Part shown: positions 26,492 to 35,099 of the stretch, in pieces | Layout: each line of letters starts with the position of its first letter | How positions within the stretch are numbered: position 1 is the stretch's first letter | Assembly: GCF_002201895.1 (NCBI RefSeq) | Contig: NZ_CP019436.1 | Span: 744,001-808,000, forward strand | Reading direction: 5' to 3' | DNA length: 64,000 nt | Source: Methanopyrus sp. SNP6 | Lineage (GTDB): Archaea; JAADCQ01; Methanopyri; Methanopyrales; Methanopyraceae | The notes under the pieces: generated by a model | Told to the model about the DNA's origin: nothing | The model's input: only the letters and a program-made list of their open reading frames with translations | Databases searched by the model: none | Position numbers and translations under genes: made by a program

Positions 26492-27592
26492 ATGGAGATC
26501 GAGGCGATCCGTATCGCAACGGGAGCTCCTGGCGATCTGTATATGGTGGCAGAAATCGCGGAGGGCGAGGTTGTAAACGCCGAAGTGTGCTCTAGTACGA
26601 CACCAGTCTCCTGGGAGACGCTCGTCCTCGAGAAGCCCGTGGAGTTCGCCGTGGTAGCAGCCGAACGAGTATGCGCCAGCTGTGACGCGAGTCTAGGGCT
26701 CGCCGTAGCCGAGGCGGCCGAGGCGGCTCTTGACGTCGAGATCCAGGACGAAGCAGAGCGAGCGCGTGAGATTCTGAACATGGCTAACATCGTCAGGGCA
26801 CACGCCACCGTGCTGGCGAGGACCGACTTCATCAACGTGAAGAAGCCAGCATACGACCTGGTAAAGGCAGCGAAAGACATCATGCATGCCGTCGGAGGAA
26901 AGCCAGATCACCCACCGGCCGTGACCGTAGGAGGTATGAACATCGAAAGGCTACCCGTAAACAGGATTGAATCCGTAGCCAAAGATGCCGCCGATGTAGC
27001 AGACAGGCTCGAAGACGAGGTCGGATTCGAGGTAGATCGGGCGGAGGAAGGTATCAATGTGGAGACTGAAGAGGTACCGACGGGACTGAAGGTTTCGGAT
27101 ACATACAAGGGCGACATAGATCCAGACAAGGTCGAGGTTCTAATGCCGGACGAGTTCTACCGGATGAGAACCACCCTGAAGATAGCGAACAACGTCGTCG
27201 CCAGGTATGACGGGGAACCCGTCCTCGTCGGTCCTTACGCCCGAGTAAGGAGAGTGGAGAACCCGCTAGACCTCTACACCGTCAGGGCCGAGGAAATAGC
27301 GAGGATGCTCGACGGTATCGCAAACGCCACATCCGGGCTAGACCCGACCGGGAACTTCCGAACGGACGTCGAGCTCGGCTCGGGAGTGGGTACGGCGGCC
27401 GTGGAGGCACCAGAAGGTACTCTGATCGTCTCGCTGGAACTACGGGCGGGGCGCGTGGATAAAGCCCTGATGCTAACACCATGCAACTTCAAGGTTGCGG
27501 CGGTCGTGGAGATGGTACGCGGCCTGACGGTTGACGGGGCTGAAACCGTTCTGCGCGCGGTCGGCCTCTCCGGTAGATGTCTTACTCACTAG
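26492..27592 (+). CDS. F420-hydrogenase large-subunit homologue with degenerate Ni-Fe site
   Basis: A 366-residue homologue of FrhA-type [NiFe]-hydrogenase large subunits. The N-terminal ligand motif is CASCDASL (Cys61, Cys64); the His usually four residues after the second Cys is Leu68. The C-terminal motif reads SGRCLTH at the end of the protein, with Ser360 where the first terminal Cys (or Sec) is expected and Cys363 and His366 kept. There is no C-terminal extension for proteolytic maturation. The protein therefore may not carry a working Ni-Fe centre. ATG at 26492 follows GGTGATGG. It lies 32 bases after cooS. Confidence 0.8.
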   Translation: MEIEAIRIATGAPGDLYMVAEIAEGEVVNAEVCSSTTPVSWETLVLEKPVEFAVVAAERVCASCDASLGLAVAEAAEAALDVEIQDEAERAREILNMANIVRAHATVLARTDFINVKKPAYDLVKAAKDIMHAVGGKPDHPPAVTVGGMNIERLPVNRIESVAKDAADVADRLEDEVGFEVDRAEEGINVETEEVPTGLKVSDTYKGDIDPDKVEVLMPDEFYRMRTTLKIANNVVARYDGEPVLVGPYARVRRVENPLDLYTVRAEEIARMLDGIANATSGLDPTGNFRTDVELGSGVGTAAVEAPEGTLIVSLELRAGRVDKALMLTPCNFKVAAVVEMVRGLTVDGAETVLRAVGLSGRCLTH

Positions 27593-27604
27593 GGGGAGCT
27601 CGAA

Positions 27605-28330
27605 GTGAAGGTGGCTGTTCTGTCCCTTATGGCTTGTGGTGCATGCGCCAGGAACCTGGAGGAGTGTTGCTACGAAGATGGTCATGAGATAGTCTGGTCG
27701 AGCCTAGATGGCGACGAAGGAGAACCGGACGCCGACGTTCTGTTCGTAGAAGGCTCGGTGGACTTTGCCGACGCCGAGACCCTGGAGAAGTTAGAGGAGG
27801 CGGCTTCAGCCGCCAGCACTGTGGTATCACTGGGCTCCTGTGCTGCCACCGGAGGTTTCGAGCGACACGTTATAGGCATGCGCGATCCCGACAGACACCA
27901 CTTTACGGTCTTCCCAGCCGCCAAATTCATCGACACGGACTATGCTATCAACGGCTGCCCACCCACTACTGACGTGATCGCATCCTTCCTCAGAGCGCTA
28001 GAGGAGGGGAACGAGGATGAACTCCGGCCGTACGAAGTCCTGTCCGGGGATTTCCACGAGCTTACACCGGAGTCATCCCAAGTAACCGGTCCGACGATAC
28101 CGGTCGAGGACGTGCTCCTGACGTCGAACAAGGACTTGTGCTTAGGCTGTGACTTAGACGTGATTGAGAGAGATCTCTTCTGCGTTGGCTGCGGAACGTG
28201 CGCCGCCTCCTGTCCGGCGTGGGCCATCGAGATGGACGAGAAACCAGTGATCCAACAAGAGAGATGCATTCGGTGCGGAACTTGCTTCGTGAGTTGTCCT
28301 AGATCGTTCGAGATCCCCAATGGGAGGTGA
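27605..28330 (+). CDS. F420-hydrogenase small-subunit (FrhG) homologue with ferredoxin domain
   Basis: A 241-residue protein combining the hydrogenase small-subunit fold with a C-terminal two-cluster ferredoxin domain. The proximal-cluster cysteines are visible as CGAC (Cys11, Cys14), GSCAATGG and NGCPPT. The ferredoxin part has CLGC, CVGCGTCAASCP and CIRCGTCFVSCP. All the iron-sulfur ligands look intact, unlike the large-subunit homologue upstream. It probably passes electrons between CooS and the FrhB-type flavoprotein encoded next. Confidence 0.85.
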   Translation: MKVAVLSLMACGACARNLEECCYEDGHEIVWSSLDGDEGEPDADVLFVEGSVDFADAETLEKLEEAASAASTVVSLGSCAATGGFERHVIGMRDPDRHHFTVFPAAKFIDTDYAINGCPPTTDVIASFLRALEEGNEDELRPYEVLSGDFHELTPESSQVTGPTIPVEDVLLTSNKDLCLGCDLDVIERDLFCVGCGTCAASCPAWAIEMDEKPVIQQERCIRCGTCFVSCPRSFEIPNGR

Positions 28331-28333
28331 TCT

Positions 28334-29245
28334 ATGTTGCGCAAACTGATCCGAAAAATGGTGAATAAAAACAAAGATGAACCCACAAAGAACGACCCCC
28401 TGGACTCCGAGATCGTAGGTAAGTACCGTGAAATCTACTTAACCAGAGCAACGGACGAACTCATTCGCGAGCGCGGACAGGACGGAGGTACCACTACTGC
28501 GCTGCTAGCCCACGCGTTGGAGAAGGGTACGGTGGAAGCCGTAGTCACTTCGACTACCACAACAGAAGCTTGGAAGCCCGAGCCCGTGATCGTCACCGAT
28601 CCAGACGAACTAATCGAGACAGCCGGATCGAAGTACTCAATCTCTCCAAACGTTAGCGTCCTCGACAGGGCCATAGCTTCGTATGACTCAGTAGCCCTCG
28701 TAGGGACGCCGTGTCAAATTACCGCAGTGAAGAAGTCGGAGGTGTACCCTTACGGAATGACCAGCGTGATGGATAGGGTGGAACTGACAGTCGGTATCTT
28801 CTGCACCGAGAACTTCCAGTACGAGAACCTACTGAAGTTACTTGAAGATATAGAAGTAAGCATCGAGAACGTCGAGCGTATGGACATCAGTCGTGGTAAA
28901 TTCGTAGTAAAAACCGAGGACGGTGATGAACGGTCGGTACCGGTTTCCGAGCTAGGCGATTACGCCAATGAAGCGTGTAACTACTGCACGGATTTAACGG
29001 CTGAGGACGCAGACGTCAGCGTGGGATCCGTAGGCGCGCCAGACGGGTGGAATATCGTCCTGATTCGAACGAAGAGAGGCGAGAAGGTGTTCCGATCCGC
29101 CGTAGACGACAACGTCCTAGAAGTCAAGGGTATCGGAGAAGGGGATCCGAACCTGCTCGAGAGACTGGCCAGGGACAAGAAGAGGCGCATTCATACCTCA
29201 GTGTGTGCCACTTGGAGGCCCTACCACCCAAACATTCCATTATAA
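28334..29245 (+). CDS. FrhB-type coenzyme F420-reducing flavoprotein subunit
   Basis: A 303-residue member of the FrhB/FdhB family, which carries FAD and an iron-sulfur cluster and exchanges electrons with coenzyme F420. Typical segments are QDGGTTTALLAHALEKG, the GSKYSISPN loop, VGTPCQITAVKK, GIFCTENF and EACNYCTDLTAEDADV. The start ATG follows a perfect GGAGGTGATC Shine-Dalgarno sequence three bases after the previous gene. It is last in the cooS-frh-like operon, arguing that the operon couples CO oxidation to F420. Confidence 0.87.
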   Translation: MLRKLIRKMVNKNKDEPTKNDPLDSEIVGKYREIYLTRATDELIRERGQDGGTTTALLAHALEKGTVEAVVTSTTTTEAWKPEPVIVTDPDELIETAGSKYSISPNVSVLDRAIASYDSVALVGTPCQITAVKKSEVYPYGMTSVMDRVELTVGIFCTENFQYENLLKLLEDIEVSIENVERMDISRGKFVVKTEDGDERSVPVSELGDYANEACNYCTDLTAEDADVSVGSVGAPDGWNIVLIRTKRGEKVFRSAVDDNVLEVKGIGEGDPNLLERLARDKKRRIHTSVCATWRPYHPNIPL

Positions 29246-29247
29246 TT
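29239..29247 (+). promoter_or_regulatory. TATA-like box for V4R-like gene
   Basis: ATTATAATT at the very end of the FrhB-like gene, 22-30 bases upstream of the GTG at 29269. It would allow separate expression of the following V4R-like gene with a very short leader. Confidence 0.4.
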
Positions 29248-29268
29248 CTTTACTCAGGGGTCAGAGCT

Positions 29269-29733
29269 GTGATAGGACCGCGGGACTTCCTGAGGTACTT
29301 CCTCTTCTCTTACATAGTCACCTCTGCACAGCTGCTTGGAGATAAAGCTCCAACTCTGCGGCGAATGGTATGCAAAAACGCGGTAAAGGCGTTACTGCGC
29401 GAGCATCCGGAGCTGAAAGACGTTGAGCCTGTAGAGCTTGTCAAAACTGTGGCAGAGAGCCTTCTAGGGGCAGACGTCAGGGTAGATGAGAAGTCGGAAG
29501 AAGCAGTCGTACATGTGAGAGGGTGTGAGATCTGCCCTCGCGATCTGATCGAAGAGTTCGTAGGCGAAAACCCCAGCTTAGAAGGTCACATCTTCAGCTA
29601 CAACGTGTGCGCGTTTGCGACTATGGCTGAGGAGGTTCTGCACGCTCTGGATTATGATTTCATCATCGAACACGAACCGATCAAACGCGGGCACTGCCGC
29701 GTAATCGTCAAGTCTAGGGATACTGAGAATTGA
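29269..29733 (+). CDS. V4R-like (4-vinyl-reductase-fold) small-molecule-binding protein
   Basis: A 154-residue protein whose C-terminal part (VRGCEICPRDLIEEF, then NVCAFATMAEEVLHAL and ending GHCRVIVKSRD) resembles V4R domains, with conserved cysteines. It lacks a DNA-binding domain. GTG at 29269 has CAGGGGTC upstream; the longer open frame overlaps the FrhB-like gene and is not used. The next gene (30297) also has a V4R domain, fused to a helix-turn-helix, so the two may work together in redox or ligand sensing. Confidence 0.55.
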   Translation: MIGPRDFLRYFLFSYIVTSAQLLGDKAPTLRRMVCKNAVKALLREHPELKDVEPVELVKTVAESLLGADVRVDEKSEEAVVHVRGCEICPRDLIEEFVGENPSLEGHIFSYNVCAFATMAEEVLHALDYDFIIEHEPIKRGHCRVIVKSRDTEN

Positions 29734-29736
29734 TCT

Positions 29737-30296
29737 CCAGTTGACGTCCCTACGTCTCCTCAAAGTGACCTGGGAGGTAGGTGTTATCGGCACGTGAACA
29801 CGTCAGATACGGGTTACTGAGGCATCGGCCCGCGCGCTACCCTCGATCGACTCCTAGGGAAACGGTACGATTTTTTCCGTCCGTCTAAAGAACGTTCGAA
29901 GTTCCTTCCCCGCTCGATGGGGAAGTCTTGAGCTCGTCGTCAGACCTCCGCCGTCTTCGTCGTGCTAAAGACTTCTCAGGACTCGGGAGTCATCCTGGCG
30001 GGGCTAGGGACAGTAACTACTGTGACATGGTTTCGGTTACATTGAAAATCGAAGTCGAACGGATCACTCGGAAAACCACGGGCGATGATCCGACTTGTAC
30101 TGGGAGCTTGAATCCTGCTAGGCAGTACCGATCGGTGGGCGGTTGTTTAACCTTGGATAAAGAAGATTAGGATAACGACGCGTTGAGGACGGGTATCTGT
30201 TAACCTGATGAGACGAGTCTGGGACCCGGTTTGGGCAGGGGGCACCCGAGCTGACGGCGCGGCTCGACGGTCGGAACCTTCAAGGGGGTCCGAGCT
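29737..30296. other. 560-base gap without a convincing gene
   Basis: It contains a T6 run at 29871-29876 that could terminate the preceding gene, a 7-bp hairpin (CTTCCCC, 7-base loop, GGGGAAG) near 29905-29926, and a GGATCA/TGATCC inverted repeat near 30060-30092. An 80-codon plus-strand frame (29928-30170) has no recognisable features and is probably chance. A CTGATGA...CTGA pair (30207-30260 region) has C/D-box-like spacing but no internal boxes. No tRNA is visible. Confidence 0.5.
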
Positions 30297-31034
30297 ATGA
30301 AGTTGATGATTAACGTGCCGAAGGAGATCGCAAAGGCTTTGGACAGCAAAACGCGGCGTGAGATTCTGAAACTGCTGGAAGAACGCGGATCGATGACTAT
30401 ATCGGATATCGCCAAAGAACTGAACATGTCCAAATCGACTGTTCATCACCATTTGCAGGAACTCCGAAAGGTCGGTCTCGTGGACGTCATTAAGGAGGAC
30501 CGCGAAACTCCACTCCCGAAGCGTTACTACGGGCTAGTGAGGAGACCCGTCCGAGTGTCGGAACCGAAGCTCGAAGACGCGTCCAAATACGTCATGAAAG
30601 TCCTAGAACGTGGGGAAGATCTGGGAACGTCGATGGCACTAGTGATCGCGGCCGCATATCGCGCGGTGTTGGAATCGCTGGGTATTGACGCTTCGGAGGT
30701 CCTGTACGAGCTCGGAAAGGAGGTCGGTAAGCGACTAGCGGAACTGGAACCTGGGGAGGACGTGCTACGGAAGGGCTTAGAGATCATAGCAGAGTCAGTG
30801 GAATTCCGTCAGGAGGACGACCGTGTGGTGGTCGAGATTGAAGGATGTCGAGAGTGTTCCGACCTACCCTACGGCCCCGCATGTCATCTGGAAGCGGGAA
30901 TAATAGCTGGTGTTCTGTCGAGTTTGAGGGAACTAACTTACGAAGTCCGAGAGATAGAGTGCTGCGGAGAGGGCGCTCATAAATGCGTGTTCGTGGCGGA
31001 GCCAGCTACTGGCGAAGAACACCCCAGGTCCTAG
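30297..31034 (+). CDS. HTH-V4R transcriptional regulator, MsvR-like
   Basis: A 245-residue protein with an N-terminal ArsR-type winged helix (SKTRREILKLLEERGSMTIS, with the recognition helix MSKSTVHHHLQEL) and a C-terminal V4R domain with cysteines in GCRECSDLPYGPACHLE and IECCGEGAHKCVF. This layout matches MsvR, a methanogen redox-responsive regulator. ATG follows AGGGGGTCC. It lies near the CO dehydrogenase operon, but no MsvR-type site (TTCGTA-N4-TACGAA) was seen. It overlaps the convergent gene by 29 bases. Confidence 0.75.
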   Translation: MKLMINVPKEIAKALDSKTRREILKLLEERGSMTISDIAKELNMSKSTVHHHLQELRKVGLVDVIKEDRETPLPKRYYGLVRRPVRVSEPKLEDASKYVMKVLERGEDLGTSMALVIAAAYRAVLESLGIDASEVLYELGKEVGKRLAELEPGEDVLRKGLEIIAESVEFRQEDDRVVVEIEGCRECSDLPYGPACHLEAGIIAGVLSSLRELTYEVREIECCGEGAHKCVFVAEPATGEEHPRS

Positions 31035-31368
31035 TGACTTTGGACACTCCCTCTACCCAGGCGACCAAGGCTAGTGTTGCAGCTATCTCCTCGTTGGTGA
31101 CTTCAGCTACGTTCTTCGCTGTCTCGGCAATGAGGTTTACTCTACGCTCGTCTCCGGCAGCCGCCGCCAAAGCTAGTGCGATAAGGTGTTTCGTCTTGTT
31201 GTCCAACGGAGATTCATTCCACACTATTCTATGAAGCTCCTCAACGACCTCCGCGTACTCGTCTCCTAGCATCTCTTCGGCGTACTTCACGGCTATCAAA
31301 CCTTTTTCCTCCTCCCTCTCGGCCGGTTCGCCGGGCTTCCTAGACAACGGCAGCCCCCCGCACGCCAT
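31006..31368 (-). CDS. Carboxymuconolactone-decarboxylase/AhpD-like protein without active-site cysteines
   Basis: A 120-residue all-helical protein with the family pattern LDNKTKHLIALALAAAAGDE followed by a helix that usually carries CxxCxxxH. Here the corresponding stretch is GDERRVNLIAE, with neither cysteine nor the histidine. It cannot therefore act as an AhpD-type peroxidase and may have another or no enzymatic role. It is convergent with the MsvR-like gene. Confidence 0.7.
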   Translation of the reverse strand: MACGGLPLSRKPGEPAEREEEKGLIAVKYAEEMLGDEYAEVVEELHRIVWNESPLDNKTKHLIALALAAAAGDERRVNLIAETAKNVAEVTNEEIAATLALVAWVEGVSKVTRTWGVLRQ

Positions 31369-31597
31369 AGTTGGGGAGAAGTTAAACGGGGAGCGTGTTC
31401 TATCAAAGTCGAAAATCTTTAATTTCTCCAGATGCCCAAAGCCCGCGCACCGAATCCTGTAATGCCCTAGCTATTGGACGGTATGGCAACTCGACATGGG
31501 GTGTTGAACGTTTCCGGGAAGTGAGTGGACGTCCCCCCTCATGTGGGGTCCGATGATGCTATCAGACTGTTCCTGAGGTCCGACCGGGGTAGGCTAG

Positions 31598-33472
31598 GTG
31601 AGACTGCTGTTCATTCACGCGGACGAGATGTCGTTCGAGGCGAGGCAGAAGACTAAGATCGCCGAAGAAGAGCCGCCTATCAAGGAGGCGGAAGTTGAGG
31701 ACTGTATGGTTGTTTTCGCAGCGGTCCAGGAGGCTGATGAAGAGAATCCAGAGGCTATCGCCGAAGCGGCCGTAGAGGAGATCGAAGACGTCGCTGGTAA
31801 ATTGAAGGTCGATAGGATAGTCTTGTACCCGTACGCTCATTTAGCCGACGATCTCGCTTCTCCGGACGTTGCCGTCGAGGTTCTGAAGAGGATGGAGGGC
31901 CTCCTGAAGGAGCGCGGATATGAAGTCGTGAGAGCCCCATTCGGATGGTACAAGGCGTTCCGGTTGGCGTGCAAGGGACACCCACTTTCTGAGCTCTCCA
32001 GGACGGTAACACCAGAGGTCGCAGAGGAAGTCGAGGAGGGGAAGATCGAGTCCGAGTTCTTGATGTATATGGACGGGGAACTGATACCGGTAGAAGAAGT
32101 GGATCTCTCGGAACTTCCCGAGGACTTCAGGCACCTGGTGGTGAACGAGCTAGGCGAAGAGCGTGAAGTGAGCGACAGGGAACCCGCACACGTGAAGCTG
32201 ATACGGGAGAAGGGAATCTGCGACCACGAGCCGGCAGCGGACGTTGGACACGTGCGTTGGTACCCGAAGGGTCATGTGGTCAGGAGATGCCTGGCGGAGT
32301 ACGTGGAGAACCTCATCGCCGATCTAGGAGCGGCAGTCGTCGAGACACCCGTGATGTACGATCTGAGCGAGGACGCTATCCGAGAGCACGCCGACAAATT
32401 CGGGGAACGACAGTATCGGATGAGGGTCGGAAACCGGGCATTGATGCTGAGGTACGCGGCCTGCTTCGGAGCCTTCAGGCTACTGGCGGACACCACGCTC
32501 AGCCGGCGTCATCTACCCCTGAAGATCTACGAGCTATCACAAAGCTTCAGGTTGGAGCAGAGTGGCGAGGTGGTCGGGCTGAAGCGGTTACGGGCGTTCA
32601 CTATGCCCGATCTCCATACTGTTTGCGCTGACATGGATGAGGCCGTAGAAGAGTTCCTCGAACAAGCGGAATTATGCTTGGAGGTAGGACTGGATCTCGG
32701 GCTGGAGTACGAAGTGGTGTTCAGGACCACGGAGAAGTTCCTGGAGGAGAGGAAGGAAGTCTTGGAGAAACTGTCCGAGGCCGTGGAAAAGGCGTACGGT
32801 GACGCGAAGCCCATACTAGTGGAGGTACTGCCAGAACGTAAACACTACTGGGAATGTAAGGTGGATTTCGCGTTCATTGATAGCCTCGGCAGACCCATCG
32901 AGAACCCGACTGTACAAATCGACGTCGAGAGTGGGAGGCGCTTCGGAGTCACGTACGCGGATGAGTCGGGTGATGAACGTCATCCAGTGATATTACACTG
33001 CTCACCGACTGGGAGCCTTGAACGCGTAATATGCGCGATCCTCGAGAACCAGTACAAGCGGTTCAAGCAGGAGGGTAAGCTGCCGACTCTACCGACGTGG
33101 CTGTCACCGATACAGGTGCGTGTGATCCCAGTCTCGAAGAAAGTGCTAGAGGAAGCGGAAAAAGTCTTCGAAGCGCTGAAAAATGAGGGGTTCCGGGTCG
33201 ACCTAGATGATCGCGATGAGCCGGTGGGACGTAAGATCCGGGACGCGGGTGAAGAGTGGATACCGTACGTCGTCGTTATCGGTGAGGAGGAAGTGAAGAA
33301 AGGCACGCTCTCGGTGACGATACGAGAGGAATCCACGCTGAAAGAACAGCGGCGTGAGGAGATGACGTTAGATGAGCTCGTGGAGCGGTTGAAGCGCGAA
33401 ACGGCCGGTAAACCGAGGGTCCCACTGGCGATGCCGGACCGCCTCAGCCGGCGTCCGCGGTTCGGCAGGTAA
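31598..33472 (+). CDS. thrS: Threonyl-tRNA synthetase (archaeal type)
   Basis: A 624-residue class II synthetase. The first 140 or so residues form the archaeal N-terminal editing domain (starts RLLFIHADEMSFEA), related to D-aminoacyl-tRNA deacylases, instead of the bacterial editing domain. The catalytic core has RYAACFGAFRLL (zinc Cys), motif 2 FRLEQSGEVVGLKRLRAF, PDLHTVC (zinc His) and motif 3 GSLERVICAILE. A C-terminal anticodon-binding domain starts around residue 510. GTG start. Transcribed alone, convergent with ilvN. Confidence 0.93.
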   Translation: MRLLFIHADEMSFEARQKTKIAEEEPPIKEAEVEDCMVVFAAVQEADEENPEAIAEAAVEEIEDVAGKLKVDRIVLYPYAHLADDLASPDVAVEVLKRMEGLLKERGYEVVRAPFGWYKAFRLACKGHPLSELSRTVTPEVAEEVEEGKIESEFLMYMDGELIPVEEVDLSELPEDFRHLVVNELGEEREVSDREPAHVKLIREKGICDHEPAADVGHVRWYPKGHVVRRCLAEYVENLIADLGAAVVETPVMYDLSEDAIREHADKFGERQYRMRVGNRALMLRYAACFGAFRLLADTTLSRRHLPLKIYELSQSFRLEQSGEVVGLKRLRAFTMPDLHTVCADMDEAVEEFLEQAELCLEVGLDLGLEYEVVFRTTEKFLEERKEVLEKLSEAVEKAYGDAKPILVEVLPERKHYWECKVDFAFIDSLGRPIENPTVQIDVESGRRFGVTYADESGDERHPVILHCSPTGSLERVICAILENQYKRFKQEGKLPTLPTWLSPIQVRVIPVSKKVLEEAEKVFEALKNEGFRVDLDDRDEPVGRKIRDAGEEWIPYVVVIGEEEVKKGTLSVTIREESTLKEQRREEMTLDELVERLKRETAGKPRVPLAMPDRLSRRPRFGR

Positions 33473-33473
33473 C

Positions 33474-33953
33474 TCACGTCTCCCTCTCCATCGCCACAAC
33501 ACCCGTCCTGGCGATTTCGACGATGTTGCCGATATCCTTCATAAGCTCGAGGAGAGACTCAACACTCCGCGGCTCCCCCACGATCTCTACTGTGATGGTC
33601 TCACGACCCACATCGACTACTTCGGCGCCCGCGGCTCGAGCCAACTCGGCGGCCCTCGCACGGTCCTTCGTTCTGATCTTGACCAATGCTAACTGCCGCT
33701 CCACAGTGCGTTCTGGGTCCAACTCCGAGACCTTGATAACGTCGACGAGCTTGTTGAGCTGCTTCACTACTTGTTCGATCGTTTGGTCGTCCCCTTTCAC
33801 CGTGAGCGTCATTCTGGCCAACCCTTCCCGCTCTGATGGGCCCTCGGCGATAGAGTCGATGTTGAACCCGCGTCTCCTGAAAAGTCCAGACACACGTTGC
33901 ATGACACCGGGCCGGTCCTTCACGAGCACCGAGAGTACGCGACGCTTGGACAA
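33474..33953 (-). CDS. ilvN: Acetolactate synthase small (regulatory) subunit
   Basis: About 159 residues with an N-terminal ACT domain (VLSVLVKDRPGVMQRVSGLF, RRGFNIDSIAEGPSE) and the typical C-terminal small-subunit domain. It controls IlvB and gives feedback sensitivity to valine. TTG at 33953 has GGGGGAC seven bases upstream; the open frame extends to 33968. Unlike many genomes, it is not next to ilvB, which lies 12 kb away on the other strand. Confidence 0.9.
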   Translation of the reverse strand: MSKRRVLSVLVKDRPGVMQRVSGLFRRRGFNIDSIAEGPSEREGLARMTLTVKGDDQTIEQVVKQLNKLVDVIKVSELDPERTVERQLALVKIRTKDRARAAELARAAGAEVVDVGRETITVEIVGEPRSVESLLELMKDIGNIVEIARTGVVAMERET

Positions 33954-34020
33954 CCTCAAGTCCCCCAATTAATTAGCAGGTGTGTGCTTATTTCTCGGAC
34001 AGTTCCCATCCAAGGATAGG

Positions 34021-34075
34021 GATGATGGAGGCCCTCCCTAGCCGAGGAACCGATGAGGATCCAGCCCTTTCGCCG
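34021..34075 (+). ncRNA. Possible box C/D guide RNA (weak)
   Basis: The order ATGATGG (box C-like), CCGA (D'-like), CCGATGA (C'-like), CCGA (D-like) occurs with 13-16 base guide-sized gaps between ilvN and the TatD gene. Both D-type boxes differ from CTGA, so the case is weak. No target is proposed. Confidence 0.25.
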
Positions 34076-34118
34076 ACCCCGACAGTGAAATGTTATCCGG
34101 AGGAGCGGGGGGACTCGA

Positions 34119-34892
34119 TTGAAGAAACCCGTCGACGCTCATTGTCATCTTTGCTTCGAACACTTCAAAGGCGAGGAAGACGAAGTGGTGGAACGGTCAC
34201 GGAAGAAGGTGTTACGTGTGTACGATTGCGGGGCTACTCCTGGAACCGCACGGCGGACCCTAGAGTTAGCGGAAAGATTCGAGGGGTTCGTGTTCCCCAC
34301 GATCGGACTCCATCCTCCACGAGCGCCGAGGATGCAGCAAAGCGTCATCGATGACGTGGTCCGAATTATCCGTGAGCATACCGATAGGATTGCGGCAATC
34401 GGAGAGATAGGTCTTGACTATTACTACGTGAAGGAACCAGGAGAGCGCAGGAAGATGCGAGAGATCTTCGAGAGGTTTCTGAAGCTCGCGGAAGAGCTCG
34501 ACAAGCCGGTAGTGATCCACGCCAGGGATGCGGAGGAGCACGCCCTCGAGGTCCTGGAGGGCTACGACGTAGTTGCCATGTTCCACTGCTACGACGGGTC
34601 GGCCGAGCTCGCTCGGCGTATCGCGGACGCCGGCCACTACGTTTCACTGTCGACGATTCACGTCATTCGTGGATCGAAGGATGAGAGAACGCGGGAATTG
34701 CTGGAGACGGTACCGTTAGGAGCGGCGCTTACGGAGACGGACAGTCCGTACCTGTCACCGGTGCGGGGAGAACGCAACGAGCCTCGAAACGTGTGGAGGA
34801 TAATAGAGCTGCTTGCGCGAGTGAAAGGAGTTCCCGTCGACGAGGTAGTTGAGACCACAACTCGTAACGCGTTGGAGTTCTACGACCTATGA
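34119..34892 (+). CDS. TatD-like metal-dependent hydrolase
   Basis: An intact 257-residue TIM-barrel hydrolase. Metal ligands are in DAHCHLCF at the N-terminus, IGEIGLDYYY, VVIHARDAEEHALEVL, MFHCYDG and LTETDSPYLSPV. TTG at 34119 follows GGGGGACT. Members are usually DNases or related phosphohydrolases. A second TatD-type gene at 22.2 kb is broken by frameshifts, so this one may be the only functional copy in the window. Confidence 0.85.
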   Translation: MKKPVDAHCHLCFEHFKGEEDEVVERSRKKVLRVYDCGATPGTARRTLELAERFEGFVFPTIGLHPPRAPRMQQSVIDDVVRIIREHTDRIAAIGEIGLDYYYVKEPGERRKMREIFERFLKLAEELDKPVVIHARDAEEHALEVLEGYDVVAMFHCYDGSAELARRIADAGHYVSLSTIHVIRGSKDERTRELLETVPLGAALTETDSPYLSPVRGERNEPRNVWRIIELLARVKGVPVDEVVETTTRNALEFYDL

Positions 34893-34900
34893 GGAGAAAA

Positions 34901-34909
34901 TTTTAAATA
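34901..34909 (+). promoter_or_regulatory. TATA box for 5S rRNA
   Basis: TTTTAAATA preceded by GAGAAAA lies about 25 bases upstream of the proposed 5S rRNA 5' end, the normal archaeal TATA-to-start distance. It shows the 5S gene has its own promoter. Confidence 0.7.
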
Positions 34910-34930
34910 CAACTCACCCAGTGCGTAGCC

Positions 34931-35058
34931 GTGGCGGCGGCCACAGCGGCCGGGGCCACACCCGGGCCACATCTCGAACCCGGAAGTTAAGCCCGGCCGC
35001 GTCCCGGGTGGTACTGCGCTCCGAGAGGGCGCGGGAAGCCCGGGATGCCGCCGCCGCT
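34931..35058 (+). rRNA. rrf: 5S ribosomal RNA, solitary
   Basis: GC-rich 5S rRNA recognised by the conserved core CACATCTCGAACCCGGAAG and AGCCCG, the loop GTGGTACTGC, and complementary ends (GTGGCGGCGGC pairing with GCCGCCGCCGC) forming helix I. Ends are approximate to a few bases. It lies alone between a TatD gene and a small membrane protein, about 6 kb from the 16S gene and in the opposite orientation. Confidence 0.93.
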
Positions 35059-35099
35059 GCCCAAATTGTTATGAATCTTAAAACGATGGGGGCGAGCCG

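Noticed and set aside
29928-30170. 80-codon plus-strand frame in the gap before the MsvR-like gene
   Set aside because: No Shine-Dalgarno of note, no family-like features, and composition unlike neighbouring proteins.
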